Below, in pieces: positions 36,853 to 46,121 of a stretch of 64,000 nucleotides of DNA (position 1 is the stretch's first letter; the number at the start of each line of letters is the position of its first letter). The stretch is from contig NZ_JANZLA010000009.1 of the NCBI RefSeq assembly GCF_025770785.1, forward strand, positions 1 through 64,000, in the 5' to 3' direction. The position numbers and the translations under genes are program-made. Under the pieces are notes generated by a model, which ran no database searches, was not told where the DNA came from, and saw nothing but the letters and a program-made list of their open reading frames with translations. Origin of the DNA: Cellulomonas sp. SG140 (GTDB lineage: Bacteria > Actinomycetota > Actinomycetes > Actinomycetales > Cellulomonadaceae).

Positions 36853-37010
36853 GGAGCCTGCGCCTGGACCGGCGGGCCGCGTCGCTGTCGTCCCGCTGCC
36901 TGCCGAGGCCTGACGCCGGCCCGGCCGGGCGCACCACCCGAGCCCTCCCCCCCGACCCGTCCGTCGCCGTCCGGACGTGTCGTCGCAACCTGCCCGTCAC
37001 CCCCCTGCCG

Positions 37011-37016
37011 TAACCT
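37011..37016 (+). promoter_or_regulatory. -10 element for the GH92 operon
   Basis: TAACCT, 42 nt before the GH92 start, leaving a leader that contains the GAGAGGGG ribosome-binding site. Confidence 0.35.
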
Positions 37017-37058
37017 CCGCCGATCAGGCACGATGCGGCCAACGAGAGGGGTGAGCAC

Positions 37059-39332
37059 GTGTTCGAGCACGTCGACCCGTTCATCGGCACGGAGGCCACC
37101 CAGCTCCCGCAGCCGCAGGGCCTGGCCGCCACGTGGTGGTGGCCCAAGCCGCAGGTGGGCAACACGCACCCCGGCGCCACGTACCCGCTCGGCATGGTGT
37201 CGGCGTGCGCGTACTCCGGGGCCTACCCCACCGGATACGGCCGGTACGACCTGGGCACCGAGGGACTGCCGGTACCGCTGTACGACCGGCAGGTGGCCAG
37301 CGGCTTCACGCACTTCCAGCAGTCCGGGACCGGCGCGATCCGCAAGTACTACAACTACTTCCGCGTCACGCCCATGCTGCAGCCGCTGGACGACCTGGGG
37401 TCGCTGTGGGACGTGGTCGACGAGCAGGCGGAGCCCGGCTACTACTCCGCGACGCTCGGGTCCGGCATCCACTGCGAGCTGACCGTCGGGCCCAAGAGCG
37501 CGGTGCACCGGTACACGTTCCCGGCGCACCGCGACGCGCGCGTGGTGATCGACTTCTCGATGGGCGGCCTGATCATCCCCTACGGCCGCACGGTGCCGCT
37601 GCGGGCTCGGCTGGCGTCCCTGGCGCCCGGGGTGGCGCAGGGCGAGATCGTCGTCGAGGGCGCGCCGCTGGCCGTGCACGTCGAGTGCGATGCACCCGGG
37701 GCCTGGCGGCAGATGCTCTGGTACGACCGCCGGCTGATGCCCGGGGGCACGCGGCTCGACTTCGACCGGATCCGGCCGACGACGCTGCGGCCGTTCGGGC
37801 TGATGTGGGCCGGGCGGGCGGAGCCCGGCCAGGTGGTGGAGGTGCGGTTCGGCTTCTCCTTGCGCGGGGTGGAGCAGGCGAAGGAGAACCTCGAGCACGA
37901 CTGCGGTCCGGGGCCGCGCAGCTTCACCGTGCGACGTGCCGCGACGGCCGCCGACTGGCGCGAGCACCTGGACGGAGTCCAGGTGGACACCCCGTCGCGC
38001 GTGCGGCAGACGGTGCTGTCCACCGCCGTCTACCACTCGCTGATCAAGCCGTGCCTGGCGATGGACGAGTCCCCGTTCTGGCCGATGGACGGCCCGTTCG
38101 TGTTCGACATCGCGACGATGTGGGACATCTACCGCACGCAGCTGCCGCTGATCACGGCGCTGCGGCCGCACAAGGCGGTCGAGCTGGCCAACGCGCTGAT
38201 CCAGATCGCCGAGGAGGAGGGCAACCTGCCGATCGGGTACCGGATGGCGCGCGGTGCCGACCAGTTCTCCCGGCAGGGCTCGGCGCTCGCGCACACCTTC
38301 CTGGCCGACGTGTGCCAGCTGGGCCTGCCCGGCGTCGACTGGGACTGGGCGCTGGTGCACATGCACAACGACCTGCGGCGCACGTACGGCGAGGAGTTCC
38401 TGCTGCGCGGCCTGGCGCAGCCGGTCAGCCACACGCTGGACCTGGCGTTCGGGTACTGGTGCACGGCCTACGTCGCGGCCCACGTCGGCGACCGCGCGCT
38501 CGTCGAGCAGTTCGCCCCGCTGGCCGACCGGTGGGCCAACGCCTTCGACCCGGCGACCGGCCTGCTGCACGACTCGACGTACTACGAGGGCGGCAAGTGG
38601 AACTACTCGTTCCGGCTGCTGCACGACATGGCGGGGCGGATCGCGCTGGCCGGCGGTGACGACGCCTTCGTCGGGCTGCTCGACCGGTTCTTCGGGTTCG
38701 GCGCACCGCCCGTGGTGCAGCCCGGGCTGCAGCCCGAGCTGGCGGAGATGGCGGCCGGCTATCGGCTGGACCGGTTCGAGGGGCTGAACAACGAGCCGGA
38801 CATGGAGGCGCCGTACGCGTACCACTGGGCCGGTCGGCCCGACCGCACGGCGCAGGTGGTGCACGACGTGGTGACCAACCAGTTCGGCACCGGCCGCGGC
38901 GGGCTGCCCGGCAACGACGACTCCGGCGGCCTCTCGTCCTGGTACGTGTGGGCCAGCCTGGGGCTGTTCCCGGTGGCCGGGCAGAACCGGTTCCTGGTGA
39001 ACGCACCGTCGTGGCGGGCGGCGGCCCTGGAGGTCGGGGGGCGCTCCCTGACCATCGAGACGGAGGGGTTCCGGGAGCCGGAGCCCGGCGGTCCCGCCCA
39101 GTACGTGCAGGGCATCACGTTCAACGGACGGCCGCTGGACCGGTCGTGGCTCAGCGGGCACGAGGTGCACCGCGGCGGGCACCTGCAGGTGCGGCTCGGC
39201 GTCGAGCCCAACAGCTGGGGCACGGACCTGGCGAGCCGACCGCCGTCGTCCCGCTCGCCCGTGCCGCTGACGACCAGCTCCGGACCGCCGACGCTGTCGA
39301 CGCCGGTGGTGCGACCAGGGGGAGCAGCATGA
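37059..39332 (+). CDS. GH92 family glycosidase (alpha-mannosidase type)
   Basis: A 757-residue calcium-dependent exo-alpha-mannosidase-type enzyme. VDPFIGT opens the protein, GNTHPGATYPLGMV and GFTHFQQSG are the N-domain motifs, TMWDIYRTQLPL begins the catalytic barrel, NNEPDMEAPYAYHWAGRP carries the general acid Glu and GNDDSGGLSSWYVWASLG the catalytic Asp pair. Most characterised GH92 enzymes are exported; this one has no signal peptide, which implies an intracellular substrate. The GTG has GAGAGGGG about 8 nt upstream. The C-terminal 30 residues are Ser/Pro-rich and overlap the glycosyltransferase start (ATGA). The pairing suggests turnover of a mannosylated metabolite made by its neighbour, which is inference. 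Confidence 0.9.
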   Translation: MFEHVDPFIGTEATQLPQPQGLAATWWWPKPQVGNTHPGATYPLGMVSACAYSGAYPTGYGRYDLGTEGLPVPLYDRQVASGFTHFQQSGTGAIRKYYNYFRVTPMLQPLDDLGSLWDVVDEQAEPGYYSATLGSGIHCELTVGPKSAVHRYTFPAHRDARVVIDFSMGGLIIPYGRTVPLRARLASLAPGVAQGEIVVEGAPLAVHVECDAPGAWRQMLWYDRRLMPGGTRLDFDRIRPTTLRPFGLMWAGRAEPGQVVEVRFGFSLRGVEQAKENLEHDCGPGPRSFTVRRAATAADWREHLDGVQVDTPSRVRQTVLSTAVYHSLIKPCLAMDESPFWPMDGPFVFDIATMWDIYRTQLPLITALRPHKAVELANALIQIAEEEGNLPIGYRMARGADQFSRQGSALAHTFLADVCQLGLPGVDWDWALVHMHNDLRRTYGEEFLLRGLAQPVSHTLDLAFGYWCTAYVAAHVGDRALVEQFAPLADRWANAFDPATGLLHDSTYYEGGKWNYSFRLLHDMAGRIALAGGDDAFVGLLDRFFGFGAPPVVQPGLQPELAEMAAGYRLDRFEGLNNEPDMEAPYAYHWAGRPDRTAQVVHDVVTNQFGTGRGGLPGNDDSGGLSSWYVWASLGLFPVAGQNRFLVNAPSWRAAALEVGGRSLTIETEGFREPEPGGPAQYVQGITFNGRPLDRSWLSGHEVHRGGHLQVRLGVEPNSWGTDLASRPPSSRSPVPLTTSSGPPTLSTPVVRPGGAA

Positions 39333-40654
39333 GCACGGTTCCGGACGGTGCGGGCCCCGGTCGCGCGCCGACGCGACGGCTGGTGCTGGTCGTGCGGGCG
39401 GACCCGGTGATCTGCGGCCACTCCGGCGAGGCGCGCAACCTCGCCGAGGCGGCCCTGCGGCGCGGGTTCGACGACGTGCGGATCGTCACCTGGCCGCTGG
39501 ACGTGCTGCAGCGTGCCGGCCTGCCGCTCAAGCCCCTCGACGGGGTGCTGCCGTACAGCGACGGCATCACCGTGGAGCGGCCCGGTCCGGTGGGCGACTA
39601 CAAGGTGCCCGACGGACGGTGGCTCGCGGGGCTGACCGGCCGGCTGGTGGAGCTGTTCACCGACGGCGTGCCGACCGTGGCGATGTCCCTGTACCTGTCG
39701 CCGCACGCCACCGCGGTGGCCGATGCCGTGCGGATCGCCCGGTCAACCGGCCTGCCGGTCGACGTGGTGACCGTCGCGGAGGCGGTCGGCTCGGACGTGA
39801 CCAACGTCGTGCGCGCGTGCGTCGAGGAGGACCGGTTCGGGGCCGCCGCGCAGGTGCTGGCCAGCTACCTGGACCACGACGTGTGCCTGGCGGTGTCCCG
39901 GTACACCCGCGACATGATCGTCGGCGAGGCGCGCGCCATCGACGCCAAGCACGGCACCCGGTTCGCCGCGCAGTGCGAGGAGCGGGTGCAGGTCAGCTAC
40001 CCCGCGATCGACGTCGGTGCGTACCTGGCGCGGGACGACGACCTCACCGACGCGGTGCTCGCCGCGCGGGGGCTGACCCGCGGCGGCTACGTCCTCTACC
40101 TGTCCCGGCTGGCGCACGCCAAGGGGGTGGACGACCTGATCGAGGCGTACGCCGCCAGCCGCGCGGCCGGGTCGGTGGAGCTGGTGGTGGCCGGCAACGG
40201 ACCGCAGGCCGAGGCGCTGCACGCGCTCGCGGCGACGACCGCGGTGGCGGGGCGGATCCGGTTCCTGCACGACGTGGACGACGAGGAGAAGGCGCACCTG
40301 ATGGCCGGCGCGCGGGCGTTCGCCCTGCCGAGCAAGTCGATGCCGGAGTTCACCGAGACGTTCGGCATCGCACTGGTCGAGTCGATGCTGTCCGGCGGCG
40401 GGCCGGTGATCACCACGGACGTCGGCGGGATCGGCGAGGCGGTCGGTGACACGGCGCTGATCGTGCCGCCGGCGGACCCGCCGGCGCTGGCGGCGGCCCT
40501 GGACCGGGCGGTGCTGGGCATGTCCGACGTGGAGCGGGAGTCGATGGCCGAGCAGGCGCTGGCGCACGCGCGGCAGTTCGACCGCATGCCGGTGCTGGAC
40601 GCGATCCTCGAGCGGGTGGCGGAGGTGCACGCGGCGCGGGCGTCGCTGGTCTGA
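39329..40654 (+). CDS. GT4-type glycosyltransferase
   Basis: A 441-residue GT-B transferase. The N-terminal domain has VICGHSGEARNLAEAALRRG, similar to the acceptor loop of sucrose- and mannosylglycerate-type synthases. The C-terminal domain has VLYLSRLAHAKGVDDLIEA (nucleotide-sugar base), LVVAGNGPQ and the E-x7-E motif in EFTETFGIALVESMLSGGGPVI. These are standard for retaining GT4 enzymes. The ATG at 39329 has GGGGGAGC upstream and overlaps GH92. Donor and acceptor are unknown; with GH92, a GDP-mannose-dependent solute or glycan synthase is a reasonable guess. putA follows 9 nt later and may be cotranscribed. Confidence 0.86.
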   Translation: MSTVPDGAGPGRAPTRRLVLVVRADPVICGHSGEARNLAEAALRRGFDDVRIVTWPLDVLQRAGLPLKPLDGVLPYSDGITVERPGPVGDYKVPDGRWLAGLTGRLVELFTDGVPTVAMSLYLSPHATAVADAVRIARSTGLPVDVVTVAEAVGSDVTNVVRACVEEDRFGAAAQVLASYLDHDVCLAVSRYTRDMIVGEARAIDAKHGTRFAAQCEERVQVSYPAIDVGAYLARDDDLTDAVLAARGLTRGGYVLYLSRLAHAKGVDDLIEAYAASRAAGSVELVVAGNGPQAEALHALAATTAVAGRIRFLHDVDDEEKAHLMAGARAFALPSKSMPEFTETFGIALVESMLSGGGPVITTDVGGIGEAVGDTALIVPPADPPALAAALDRAVLGMSDVERESMAEQALAHARQFDRMPVLDAILERVAEVHAARASLV

Positions 40655-40663
40655 GTCGGCCGG

Positions 40664-43600
40664 GTGCGGCGGTTCGTCGCGCGGAGCGGTGCCGACCGGG
40701 CCACGATCGAGTGGATGGACGACGAGCTGCTCGACCTGGTCCCCGACGTCGAGGCGCTGGTGCGCCGCTGGCTCGACGAGGCTGCCGACGTGCCGCCCGA
40801 CCGGGGCGCGTCCCTGCTGGCGGGGCTGCTGCGAGATCCCGCCGGGCTGCGGTTCGCGGTCGGGTTCATCGACCGGGTGGTGCGTCCCGAGGACCCGGCG
40901 GCGGCCGCCCGGGCGCTGGCGACGCTGTCCCGCGACGTGCCGGGCTTCCTGCCGGCGCCGCTGCGCTGGGCCGTGCGGACCGGCGGCCTCGCGGGACCCG
41001 TCGCACCGGGCGTCGTCGTCCCCATGGCCCGCCGGGTGCTGCGCGAGCTGGTCGGCCACCTCGTCGTCGACGCGTCCGACGCCCACCTCGGTGCCGCCCT
41101 CGCCCATCTGCGCCGCGATGGCGTCGCCCTCAACCTCAACCTCCTGGGCGAGGCCGTGCTCGGGCGCCGCGAGGCGGACCGCCGGCTGGAGGGCACCGCC
41201 AGGCTGCTCGAGCGCACCGACGTCGACCACGTGTCCATCAAGGTGTCGTCGGTCAGCGGTCCGCACGCGCCCTGGGCGTTCGACGCGACCGTCGACGAGG
41301 TGGTGGCCCACCTGCTCCCCCTGTACCGACGCGCCGCGGCGACGGGCACCGTCGTCACCCTCGACATGGAGGAGTACCGCGACCTCGACCTGACCCTCGA
41401 GGTGTTCATGCGGCTGCTCGACCGGCCGGAGCTGCGCGACCTGCACGCGGGCGTGGTGCTGCAGGCGTACCTGCCGGACGCGCTGGGCGCGATGCAGCGG
41501 CTGCAGGACTGGGCGGCCACGCGGCGAACCGGCGGCGGTGCGCCGGTCAAGGTGCGCCTGGTCAAGGGCGCGAACCTGTCGATGGAGCACGTCGACGCGC
41601 AGCTGCACGACTGGCCGCCGGCCACCTGGGACACCAAGCAGGAGACGGACACCGCGTACAAGCGGGTGCTGGACTGGGCGCTGACGCCGGAGCGGACGGC
41701 GAAGGTGCACCTCGGCGTGGCCGGCCACAACCTGTTCGACCTGGCCTTCGCCTGGCTGCTGGCCGGCCGGCGTGGGGTCCAGGACGCGGTGGAGACGGAG
41801 ATGCTGCTCGGCATGGCCACCGGGCAGGCCGAGGCGGTCCGCCGGTCGACGGGGCGGCTGCTGCTGTACACGCCCGTGGTGCACCCTGAGCACTTCGACG
41901 TGGCGATCGCCTACCTGGTGCGGCGGCTCGAGGAGGCCGCCAGCCCGGAGAACGTGATGTCGTCGCTGTTCACGATGGCCGACGACGAGGTCGCGTTCAC
42001 CCGCGAGCGAGACCGGTTCCTCGCCTCGCTCCAGGCGCTGGTGGACACGCGCGACGAGGTGCCGGCACCGCGGCGCACGCGGGACCGGCGCCGTGCCGCC
42101 GCGGCCTCGTCCGACGCCCGGCCCTTCGCCTCGGCCCCCGACACCGACCCGTCGCTCGCCGCGAACCAGGAGTGGGCACGCGAGCTGCTCGCCCGCGTCC
42201 CGTCGTCACGGCTGGGCGCGCAGACGCGCGACGAGCACACGGTGACCGACCCGGCGGAGCTCGACCGCGTCCTCGCCGCCACCGCCGCGGCCGGCGCCGA
42301 GTGGGGCGCCCTGTCCGCCCGCGAGCGCGCCACGGTGCTGCGCCGGGCGGCCGACGAGCTGGAGCGGCGCCGTGGCGACCTGTGCGAGGTGATGGCGGCC
42401 GAGACCGGCAAGACCCTCGACCAGGCCGACCCCGAGGTCAGCGAGGCGGTCGACTTCGCCCGCTGGTACGCGGGGCTCGCGGAGGAGCTCGAAGGGATCG
42501 ACGGCGCCGTCGCGCACCCGGTCCGGCTCAGCCTGGCGACGCCGCCGTGGAACTTCCCGGTCTCGATCGCCGCCGGTTCGGTGCTGGCCCCGCTCGCGGC
42601 CGGCTCGGCGGTGGTGCTCAAGCCGGCGCCGCAGGCGGCCCGGTGCGGTTCGGTGCTGGCCGAGGCGCTGTGGGCGGCCGGTGTGCCGCGCGAGGTCCTG
42701 GCGCTGGTGCACGTCGCCGAGGACGGTCTCGGCAAGGCCCTCGTCTCCGACGCGCGCGTCGACCGGCTGCTGCTCACCGGCTCGTTCGAGACGGCGCGGC
42801 TGTTCGCCGGCTTCCGGCCCGGGCTGCACCTGCTGGCGGAGACGAGCGGGAAGAACGCGATCGTCGTGACCCCGAGCGCCGACCTCGACCTGGCTGTGCG
42901 CGACGTCGTCGCCTCCGCCTTCGGGCACGCGGGCCAGAAGTGCTCGGCTGCGTCGCTGGTGATCCTGGTGGGGTCGGTCGGCACGTCCCGGCGGTTCCAC
43001 GACCAGCTGCTCGACGCGGTGACCAGCCTGCGCGTCGGCTTCCCGGCCGACCCGGCGACGCAGATGGGGCCGGTGATCGAGCCCGCGGAGGGCAAGCTGC
43101 TCGACGGCCTGACCCGCCTGGCGCCGGGCGAGAGCTGGGCCGTGCGGCCGCGCCGCCTGGACGACTCCGGCCGCCTGTGGACGCCGGGCGTGCGCGCCGG
43201 GGTACGGGCGGGATCGGCGTTCCACCGCACCGAGTACTTCGGGCCGGTGCTCGGCGTGATGACGGCCGAGACGCTCGACGAGGCGATCGACCTGCAGAAC
43301 GGTGTCGACTACGGGCTGACCGCGGGCCTGCACAGCCAGGACGTGGACGAGGTGGCGCACTGGCTGGCCCGTGTCGAGGCGGGCAACCTCTACGTCAACC
43401 GCGGCATCACCGGGGCGATCGTGCGGCGGCAGCCGTTCGGCGGCTGGAAGCGGTCCGCGGTGGGCCCCGGCGCCAAGGCCGGCGGTCCGAACACCCTGGT
43501 GCCGCTGGTCGACTGGGCCTCCGCGCCCGCCCGGCACGGCGCACCGTTGGGTCCGGCGGCCACCCGGCTGCTCGAGGCGGCCCGCGCCGCAGGTGTGGCC

Positions 43601-44266
43601 GATGCACCGTTCGCGCACGACGAGGCGGACTTCCGGCCGGTCGGTCCGGCACAGACCTCGTCGTCCTCCTCCGACAGCCCGTCGGTCGCGCCGACCGGTG
43701 CCGCGACGCCCGCCGCCGGTCCGCTCGAGCGGGCCCTCGCATCGGACGCCCTCGCCTGGCGCGACGTCTTCTCGATGTCCGACGACGTCACCGGCCTGGC
43801 CGCGGAGCGCAACGTCCTGCGCTACCGGCCGGTGCCGGTGCTGGTGCGGCTCGGCCGGCGCGGGTCGGTCGCCGCCCTGCTGCGCGTGGTCGGCGCCGGG
43901 CTGGTGGCCGGTGCCGAGGTCACCGTCTCCACGTCGCACCTGCTGCCAGCCCCGCTCGGCGCCGTGCTGCACGACCTCGGCGTGACCGTCCGCGCCGAGG
44001 ACGACACCACGTGGCTCGCCGCTGTCCGCAGCCTGCCGTCCGGCCGCATCCGGCTGGTGGACGGCGACCCCGACGCGCTCGCGCACGCCACCGGACCGCG
44101 ACCCGAGCTGGCGGTCTACGGTCAGCCCGTCACCGAGTCCGGCCGGGTGGAGCTGCTCACGTTCCTGCGTGAGCAGTCCGTCACCGTCACCGCCCACCGG
44201 TTCGGCACCCCGGACACGCTCGCCGACCGGGCGCTGGAGCGTTCGGCGCAGGCCGCGGTCGACTGA
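40664..44266 (+). CDS. putA: bifunctional proline dehydrogenase / glutamate-semialdehyde dehydrogenase
   Basis: A 1,200-residue two-enzyme protein that oxidises proline to glutamate. Residues 20-450 are the FAD-binding proline dehydrogenase barrel, with LNLLGEAVLG, VSIKVSS, LDMEEYRDL and RLVKGAN. Residues 500-985 are the aldehyde dehydrogenase, with PPWNFPVSIAAG, LLAETSGKNA (catalytic Glu), GHAGQKCSAAS (nucleophile Cys) and FGPVLGVM. The C-terminal 200 residues resemble the ALDH-superfamily tail of large PutAs. No ribbon-helix-helix DNA-binding domain is present, so it does not repress its own gene. The GTG at 40664 is used; the ATG at 40715 is an equally good start. It follows the glycosyltransferase by 9 nt. 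Confidence 0.94.
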   Translation: MRRFVARSGADRATIEWMDDELLDLVPDVEALVRRWLDEAADVPPDRGASLLAGLLRDPAGLRFAVGFIDRVVRPEDPAAAARALATLSRDVPGFLPAPLRWAVRTGGLAGPVAPGVVVPMARRVLRELVGHLVVDASDAHLGAALAHLRRDGVALNLNLLGEAVLGRREADRRLEGTARLLERTDVDHVSIKVSSVSGPHAPWAFDATVDEVVAHLLPLYRRAAATGTVVTLDMEEYRDLDLTLEVFMRLLDRPELRDLHAGVVLQAYLPDALGAMQRLQDWAATRRTGGGAPVKVRLVKGANLSMEHVDAQLHDWPPATWDTKQETDTAYKRVLDWALTPERTAKVHLGVAGHNLFDLAFAWLLAGRRGVQDAVETEMLLGMATGQAEAVRRSTGRLLLYTPVVHPEHFDVAIAYLVRRLEEAASPENVMSSLFTMADDEVAFTRERDRFLASLQALVDTRDEVPAPRRTRDRRRAAAASSDARPFASAPDTDPSLAANQEWARELLARVPSSRLGAQTRDEHTVTDPAELDRVLAATAAAGAEWGALSARERATVLRRAADELERRRGDLCEVMAAETGKTLDQADPEVSEAVDFARWYAGLAEELEGIDGAVAHPVRLSLATPPWNFPVSIAAGSVLAPLAAGSAVVLKPAPQAARCGSVLAEALWAAGVPREVLALVHVAEDGLGKALVSDARVDRLLLTGSFETARLFAGFRPGLHLLAETSGKNAIVVTPSADLDLAVRDVVASAFGHAGQKCSAASLVILVGSVGTSRRFHDQLLDAVTSLRVGFPADPATQMGPVIEPAEGKLLDGLTRLAPGESWAVRPRRLDDSGRLWTPGVRAGVRAGSAFHRTEYFGPVLGVMTAETLDEAIDLQNGVDYGLTAGLHSQDVDEVAHWLARVEAGNLYVNRGITGAIVRRQPFGGWKRSAVGPGAKAGGPNTLVPLVDWASAPARHGAPLGPAATRLLEAARAAGVADAPFAHDEADFRPVGPAQTSSSSSDSPSVAPTGAATPAAGPLERALASDALAWRDVFSMSDDVTGLAAERNVLRYRPVPVLVRLGRRGSVAALLRVVGAGLVAGAEVTVSTSHLLPAPLGAVLHDLGVTVRAEDDTTWLAAVRSLPSGRIRLVDGDPDALAHATGPRPELAVYGQPVTESGRVELLTFLREQSVTVTAHRFGTPDTLADRALERSAQAAVD

Positions 44267-44281
44267 GCCGCCTCCCAGCGT

Positions 44282-45946
44282 TCAGGGCGTCGGCGCGACT
44301 CCAGGGGTCGACGGCGTCGGGCCGCCTCCGTGGATGCCGGCGACCCCGTCATCACGCCCCGGCGTACCGCCCGTGGTGTCCTGCGCCGGGTGCGTCCGAC
44401 CCAACGGACCCTTGGCCGCCTCGGTCAGCAACCTCTGGGTCACCTGCCGCACCACCTGGTACGTCGCCGCGTCGCCCCACCCGGCTTCGCACGCCGTGTC
44501 GTCGAGTGCGCACACCCACTTGCTGGTGCCCGCGTCGAACACGCCCGCGCCGCTGGTCGTCGTGTAGTAGGTGACGTCCGCGGCGTCCTGGACGGTCCGG
44601 CCCATGAGCTTGCACGTGACGGGCGAGTGGAACAGGACCTGGAGGGGATGGGGCGTGGGCACCGAGAGGTCGACCCGGTCGTACTCCGGCCCGACGAGCG
44701 TCCCGAGCGTCTGCCCGGGCTGCAGGCCCTCGGTGAGCCACGACAGCCGGTGCGCCACGACGAGCGGCGCCTTGACCGGGTTGCACTGGTAGAAGCCGCC
44801 GACCAGGTCGCTCTCCGGACGTGGCACGGGAGCGGAGCGCCACTGCGTCGTCGACTCGGAGGGGTCGGTCGCGGTGATCGGGTCCGCGGTGCTCTTGTAG
44901 TCGATCTCCAGCCGGTCCGGTCCCACGGGCGTGGACCCGAACCGGATGTGCCGGTAGACGGCGTTGGCGCCGAGGAACGCCACGTTGGTCCCGGCGTCGC
45001 GGGCCCGGGTCACCGCCTGCCGCATCGAGGTCGACCAGTACTCGTCGTGCCCCGGGGACACCACGGCGCGGGCGCCGTCGAGCAGGTGCGGGTCCTCCTG
45101 CAGGTCGACGTCCGTCGCGTAGGCGAGGGGAAGCCCGAGGTGCTCGGCGAACGTCACGAGAGGCAGCTCGTTGCCGAGGAAGTCGCCGCTGCCGGAGGCC
45201 TCGGCGTAGGGCCGGTCGAACGTCACGGCGAACGACCGGCTCGCCGGCATCCCGTCCTTGCCGTGGTAGAGGCTCAGGCCGCCGTAGTCGTTGTAGGCCT
45301 GCCAGGTGGTGACCGCCTGGACCAGCACCACCTTCCCGGCCGTGCTGTCCGAGCGCACGGTCAGCGGGACGTAGCCCTCAGCACCGTCGTCCCCCTCGAG
45401 GCGCAGCAGGTACGCGCCCGGCGGCCACCCCGTCGCGGTGAGGGTGGCGGTCGGGGTCCAGGACGTGGTGACCGTCCGGGTCTCGGGCACGACGGTCGAC
45501 GGCGGCTGCGCCACCACACGGAACGGCCCGGCCTGCGCCAGTCGGGCCGCGACCGACGAGCCGTACGACCCCATCCGGAGCACCGTCACGCCGAACGACC
45601 TGCCCGTGGCCGACACGCGCAGCTGCACCTGGCCGTCGGTGCGGACGCTGGTGCGGTCCGCATAGCCCTCGATGTGGGTCCCGGGCGGCGAGGCGACGTG
45701 CCAGTCGTCCGTCGGGGTCAGCGGCGCGACCGACGAGGTCGGGCCGGCGGTCGGGCCGGCGGTGCCGGCATCCGGGACGCGCCCCGGGGACGACGACCCG
45801 GCCGCCTGGACCGGTCGACCGCGCGCCGCGAGCACCACGGCCCCTGCGCCGAGGAGGAGGACGAGGACGGCCACGCCCGCCAGCACCGCCGCCCGGCGGC
45901 CGGACCGCCGCGAGCGTCGGGCTCCCGATCCGTCCTCGGCCGACAT
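44282..45946 (-). CDS. membrane-anchored protein with an N,N-dimethylformamidase-like C-terminal domain
   Basis: A 554-residue exported protein of unknown function. A basic N-terminus (RRSRRSGRRAA) precedes one helix (residues 24-42), then a Pro/Ser/Thr linker to about 80. Residues 85-200 look like a beta-sandwich and 205-510 a flavodoxin-like GATase1 fold with SPGHDEYWST and TYYTTTSGAGVFDAGT, which I recognise from the large-subunit-like domain of dimethylformamidase. That enzyme needs iron and a small subunit; neither is evident here, so DMF hydrolysis should not be assumed. The ATG at 45946 is preferred to the GTG one codon earlier. The C-terminal 35 residues are Gly/Pro/Thr-rich. It is convergent with putA and divergent from the ABC ATPase. 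Confidence 0.75.
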   Translation of the reverse strand: MSAEDGSGARRSRRSGRRAAVLAGVAVLVLLLGAGAVVLAARGRPVQAAGSSSPGRVPDAGTAGPTAGPTSSVAPLTPTDDWHVASPPGTHIEGYADRTSVRTDGQVQLRVSATGRSFGVTVLRMGSYGSSVAARLAQAGPFRVVAQPPSTVVPETRTVTTSWTPTATLTATGWPPGAYLLRLEGDDGAEGYVPLTVRSDSTAGKVVLVQAVTTWQAYNDYGGLSLYHGKDGMPASRSFAVTFDRPYAEASGSGDFLGNELPLVTFAEHLGLPLAYATDVDLQEDPHLLDGARAVVSPGHDEYWSTSMRQAVTRARDAGTNVAFLGANAVYRHIRFGSTPVGPDRLEIDYKSTADPITATDPSESTTQWRSAPVPRPESDLVGGFYQCNPVKAPLVVAHRLSWLTEGLQPGQTLGTLVGPEYDRVDLSVPTPHPLQVLFHSPVTCKLMGRTVQDAADVTYYTTTSGAGVFDAGTSKWVCALDDTACEAGWGDAATYQVVRQVTQRLLTEAAKGPLGRTHPAQDTTGGTPGRDDGVAGIHGGGPTPSTPGVAPTP

Positions 45947-46121
45947 CACGTCAGTGTCACCGGGAGCCGCTCACCCCGCCTCCCGGCCCGCGCCGACGGC
46001 CGCCGGGCCGGTGCGCACCTCCTGTGACGAGCCCCTCACGCCGCAGTGGGATCCTTCCTGGGGCGTCGGTCGTTGGACGCCACCGGGACCGCGGCGGTCC
46101 GGACGGCGACGAAGGACGGTC

